Source: Microbacterium sp. Yaish 1 (lineage in GTDB: Bacteria; Actinomycetota; Actinomycetes; Actinomycetales; Microbacteriaceae). Taken from it: DNA of 64,000 bases. The translations under genes were made by a program, and so were the position numbers. Positions 62,049 to 64,000 of this stretch are shown piece by piece (position 1 is the first letter of the stretch; each line of letters begins with the position of its first letter). Location of the stretch: NCBI RefSeq assembly GCF_002245215.1, contig NZ_NPMR01000002.1, positions 806,001-870,000 of the forward strand, read 5' to 3'. The notes under the pieces are model-generated. The model was not told the origin of the DNA. It saw only the letters and a list, made by a program, of their open reading frames with translations, and searched no databases.

Positions 62049-62074
62049 CGGCAGGAGCCTGCCGAAACTGGCAG
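62049..62074 (+). promoter_or_regulatory. Alternative hairpins in the lanA leader region
   Basis: CGGCAG/CTGCCG (62049-62064) and CTGCC/GGCAG (62059-62074) share the CTGCC segment, so only one can form at a time. They lie about 40-65 nt upstream of the lanA ATG. Could be chance in a GC-rich region, or regulator half-sites (repeated GGCAG). Confidence 0.25.
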
Positions 62075-62100
62075 TGATGCGGACAGCGGAAGAACGAAGG

Positions 62101-62107
62101 AAGGAAG
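62101..62107 (+). promoter_or_regulatory. Strong Shine-Dalgarno of lanA
   Basis: AAGGAAG, with another GAAGG directly before it, lies 5 nt upstream of the ATG at 62113 and decides this start over the open upstream frame. It is the clearest ribosome site in the right part of the window, fitting a highly made precursor. Confidence 0.7.
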
Positions 62108-62112
62108 CGATC

Positions 62113-62316
62113 ATGACCACGACCCTCGACGAAGACATGACGATCGTCAGCCCCCACTGGGACATGACGGCCCGGACGACCGATGGCTCCACCCCGTCGG
62201 TGCAGGCCCAGATCGACGCTGAGTTCGAGCGCGTCGTGAGCCCCTACATGGTCAGCAGCGGCTGGCTGTGCACGCTCACGATCGAGTGCGGAACCCTGAT
62301 CTGCGCCTGTCGCTGA
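62113..62316 (+). CDS. lanA: Class II lanthipeptide precursor, actagardine/michiganin type
   Basis: 67 aa. Acidic leader of about 47 residues ([13 protein letters not shown] before the core) and predicted core [20 protein letters not shown]. Core spacing S1..C6, T7..C12, T9..C17, T14..C19 matches actagardine exactly, so one lanthionine and three methyllanthionines are expected; the CTLTIEC segment is the lipid II-binding element shared with mersacidin. From recalled sequences, it differs from actagardine at positions 5 and 15 (Leu for Val) and by a C-terminal Arg, and from michiganin A by Leu for Ile at 15 and the lack of one N-terminal Ser. The leader has no GG/GA double-glycine-type site, so the exact cleavage point is uncertain. 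Followed by a hairpin and LanM. Confidence 0.93.
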   Translation: MTTTLDEDMTIVSPHWDMTARTTDGSTPSVQAQIDAEFERVVSPYMVSSGWLCTLTIECGTLICACR

Positions 62317-62325
62317 TCACGGCTC

Positions 62326-62356
62326 GCGGGCGGCGCGGCGAGTCCGCGCCGCCCGC
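62326..62356 (+). terminator. lanA-lanM intergenic hairpin (attenuator)
   Basis: GCGGGCGGCGCGG and CCGCGCCGCCCGC form a perfect 13-bp stem over CGAGT, beginning 10 nt after the lanA stop. Without a U tract it is likely a partial terminator, giving more precursor than synthetase mRNA, as in other lantibiotic operons. Confidence 0.7.
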
Positions 62357-62387
62357 ACCTGATGGAAGACCACGATCGGAGCTGTCG

Positions 62388-64000
62388 GTGCTCACCACCC
62401 GCGACACCATCGCCCTGCTGCAGGCGTCCGCGCTCGACGAGCGGCGGCTCGGACCATCGGCCCGCGAGAGCCTCGGCGACGACATCACACGCGCGTGGTC
62501 CGAGCGGGCGCTCGAAGCCGACGGGACCTTGGACGGCTATCTCGCCGCACGAGACCTCGACCGCGAAGCCCTCTCGGGACTGCTCACCGGCGCCCCCTGG
62601 TCGCCACGGCGGCACACCGGCGCATGGATCGGCAACGTATCCGGGTGGCTGACGCACCCCGCAGACGAACCGTGGCGTCCGAGTCGTCCGCTCGCGATCG
62701 AGAACGCGATCCTCACCGATCTCCCGTTCCCTTCGTTCCTGGCACCGATCGTCTCGGCTCAGCGCTCCTTCCTCGCGACGCTGTCCGGCCTCCCCGAGAC
62801 GGCACGGGTCGATCTGCTCGATGGCTTGGCCGAGACGCTCGCGGCTCTGGCCCTGCGCTCGCTGCTCACCGAGATGGCGGGCGACGCCTCGGCCGGCGCA
62901 TACGCGCGTCTCGACGCCTCGCTCTCGCACCCGGCCGCGCGGGTGTCTTTCCTCTCGCGCTACCCGCTCCTCGCCCGCGACCTCGTCGCAGCGATCGACA
63001 ACTGGCGCCAGCGCGTTCGCCTGATCGTGGAGCGCCTCGACCACGATTCCGAAGCGCTGTCGGCAGCCGGTCTCCCGGGCCTCGGCCTCGTCGCCGTCAG
63101 TCGCGTGCGTTTCGCCGGCGACGCCCACAATCGCGGCCAGTCGGTAGCCATCGTGACGTTCGACGACGGGAGACGGCTGGTCTACAAGCCCCGCGACTGC
63201 ACCGTCTTCGCTCTCTATCGCGACATCACCGCGGTGCTGGCAGACGTCCTGCCGACCGAAGCGCGCCTCCACGCGCCGCTCGTCGTGGTCGGCGAGGGAT
63301 ACGGATGGGTCGAGTTCATCGAGCACGCCGGCCCCGGTGAGGCCGATCTCCGCGACCACCTGCGCCGGCTCGGAGGGCTGCTCGCCATCGCTCACGCGCT
63401 CGGCGCGTCGGACCTCCATCTCGAGAACGTCATCGCCTCGGCGGCAGGCCCTGTCCCGGTCGACCTCGAGACGCTCGTGCAGAACCGCAGTCACCGGGAT
63501 GTCGCCGAGACCGCGGCGACCGCAGCGGGGCGGCAGCTGAACGAGTCGGTGCTGGGCACCGGCATCCTGCCCGTCCAGCTCACCGCCGGCGAAGCGACGA
63601 GCATCGACGTGAGCGTCGTCACGGGCGGCCTGGAGCAGACCGGGCGCACCGCCACGGCGCACCAGCTCACCGGCGCGTTCACCGATGCGATGCGGATCGA
63701 GGCCGTCGAGCTGCCGATCGGCTCGTCGCAGAACCAGCCGCCCGAGATGACGGCGGGGGATGTGCGCCGTCATCGCGATGCGCTCGCCGACGGGTTCGTC
63801 GCCACTTCGCAGGCGCTCATCGCGCGTCGAGACCGCATCGTCGGCATCCTCTCCGGTGTTCCCGAGCTGACCGTGCGGCACATCGTCCGCGCAACGCGCT
63901 CGTACTCGTTGCTGCTGGCCGAGATGCGCCAGCCCTCTCGCCTGCGCAGCGGCATCGACCGCGACCATCTCCTGCGCAGCCTGTGGACACGGCTCGCCGA
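62388..64000 (+). CDS. lanM: Class II lanthipeptide synthetase LanM, N-terminal part (runs off the window)
   Basis: First 537 codons with no stop; GTG start after CGGAG (MLTTRDTIALLQASALDERR). This is the DUF4135 dehydratase region, which phosphorylates and eliminates Ser/Thr of the precursor: GQSVAIVTFDDGRRLVYKPRD with K267, LGGLLAIAHALGASDLHLENVIA (DLHLEN near 342-347), VPVDLETLVQ and the SQNQPPEM stretch. The LanC-like cyclase domain with its zinc ligands should follow beyond 64 kb, as LanM proteins are usually about 900-1100 aa. Its position after the precursor makes it the dedicated modifying enzyme. Confidence 0.93.
   Translation, partial: MLTTRDTIALLQASALDERRLGPSARESLGDDITRAWSERALEADGTLDGYLAARDLDREALSGLLTGAPWSPRRHTGAWIGNVSGWLTHPADEPWRPSRPLAIENAILTDLPFPSFLAPIVSAQRSFLATLSGLPETARVDLLDGLAETLAALALRSLLTEMAGDASAGAYARLDASLSHPAARVSFLSRYPLLARDLVAAIDNWRQRVRLIVERLDHDSEALSAAGLPGLGLVAVSRVRFAGDAHNRGQSVAIVTFDDGRRLVYKPRDCTVFALYRDITAVLADVLPTEARLHAPLVVVGEGYGWVEFIEHAGPGEADLRDHLRRLGGLLAIAHALGASDLHLENVIASAAGPVPVDLETLVQNRSHRDVAETAATAAGRQLNESVLGTGILPVQLTAGEATSIDVSVVTGGLEQTGRTATAHQLTGAFTDAMRIEAVELPIGSSQNQPPEMTAGDVRRHRDALADGFVATSQALIARRDRIVGILSGVPELTVRHIVRATRSYSLLLAEMRQPSRLRSGIDRDHLLRSLWTRLA

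Noticed and set aside
61907..62112. Possible additional small precursor upstream of lanA (open frame from 62038)
   Set aside because: The frame is just the in-frame extension of lanA; the strong Shine-Dalgarno places the start at 62113.
62362..62652. A Cys-containing 96-codon frame starting MEDHDRSCRC after lanA, considered as a second precursor
   Set aside because: It lies in another frame of the LanM gene and becomes Arg/Pro-rich; no ribosome site and no lanthipeptide-like core.

Overview
High-GC actinobacterial chromosome, most likely Microbacteriaceae and probably Microbacterium or a close relative. Reasons: GC-rich codon use, a pknL/Rv2175c/aroG/acyltransferase/fadD block ordered much as in mycobacteria, a garA (FHA) - ftsR (MerR) - MerR cluster, a bifunctional lysX, CelR-type operators, and many start codons lying 6-7 nt behind a TANNNT -10 box with no Shine-Dalgarno, the usual signature of actinobacterial leaderless transcripts. 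I saw no transposase, integrase, CRISPR array, tRNA or rRNA. Genus and synteny statements come from memory of the families, not from searches.

Layout. 1-11.8 kb: core genes (DUF3040 fragment, polyprenyl synthase, Rv2175c-like DNA-binding protein, LysM secreted enzyme, PknL-like PASTA kinase, a frame-broken DUF559 gene between two related hairpins, class II DAHP synthase, acyltransferase, ROK glucokinase, acyl-CoA ligase, deformylase). 11.7-22 kb: acidic-tailed ParA/MinD ATPase, pyruvate carboxylase, a second ParA, two MerR regulators and GarA, CopC, dihydrolipoyl dehydrogenase. 22-31.9 kb: small and metabolic genes (CYTH, amidotransferase, BrkB-type membrane protein, prepilin peptidase, L,D-transpeptidase, aldo/keto reductase, AdhE with a GntR-type operator, orphan NrdI, cold-shock protein). 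31.9-43.5 kb: two related polytopic DUF418/acyltransferase-like membrane proteins (one broken at a C9 tract), a hydrolase, DUF998, lysX, an esterase, an OmpR-type two-component system and a barstar-like protein. 43.6-54.5 kb: plant polysaccharide use: a modular GH9 cellulase behind a double CelR-type operator, a LacI regulator, and a tightly coupled operon for a galactan ABC importer with two GH53 galactanases, one secreted and one apparently cytosolic.

54.6-64 kb: the most interesting region, the left part of a class II lanthipeptide locus cut by the window edge. It has a 67-codon precursor (62113-62316) with predicted core [20 protein letters not shown], closely related to actagardine and michiganin A but identical to neither, followed after a 13-bp hairpin by a LanM synthetase running off the edge. 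Leftward lie a histidine kinase/NarL regulator pair, a LanFEG-like ABC exporter (one ATPase, two permeases) and a second operon of CPBP membrane protease, histidine kinase and NarL regulator. Inferred logic: the precursor is modified by LanM, the ABC exporter and perhaps the membrane protease give self-protection, and the two-component systems sense cell-envelope stress or the peptide. Export/leader-protease and oxidation genes, if present, would lie past 64 kb.
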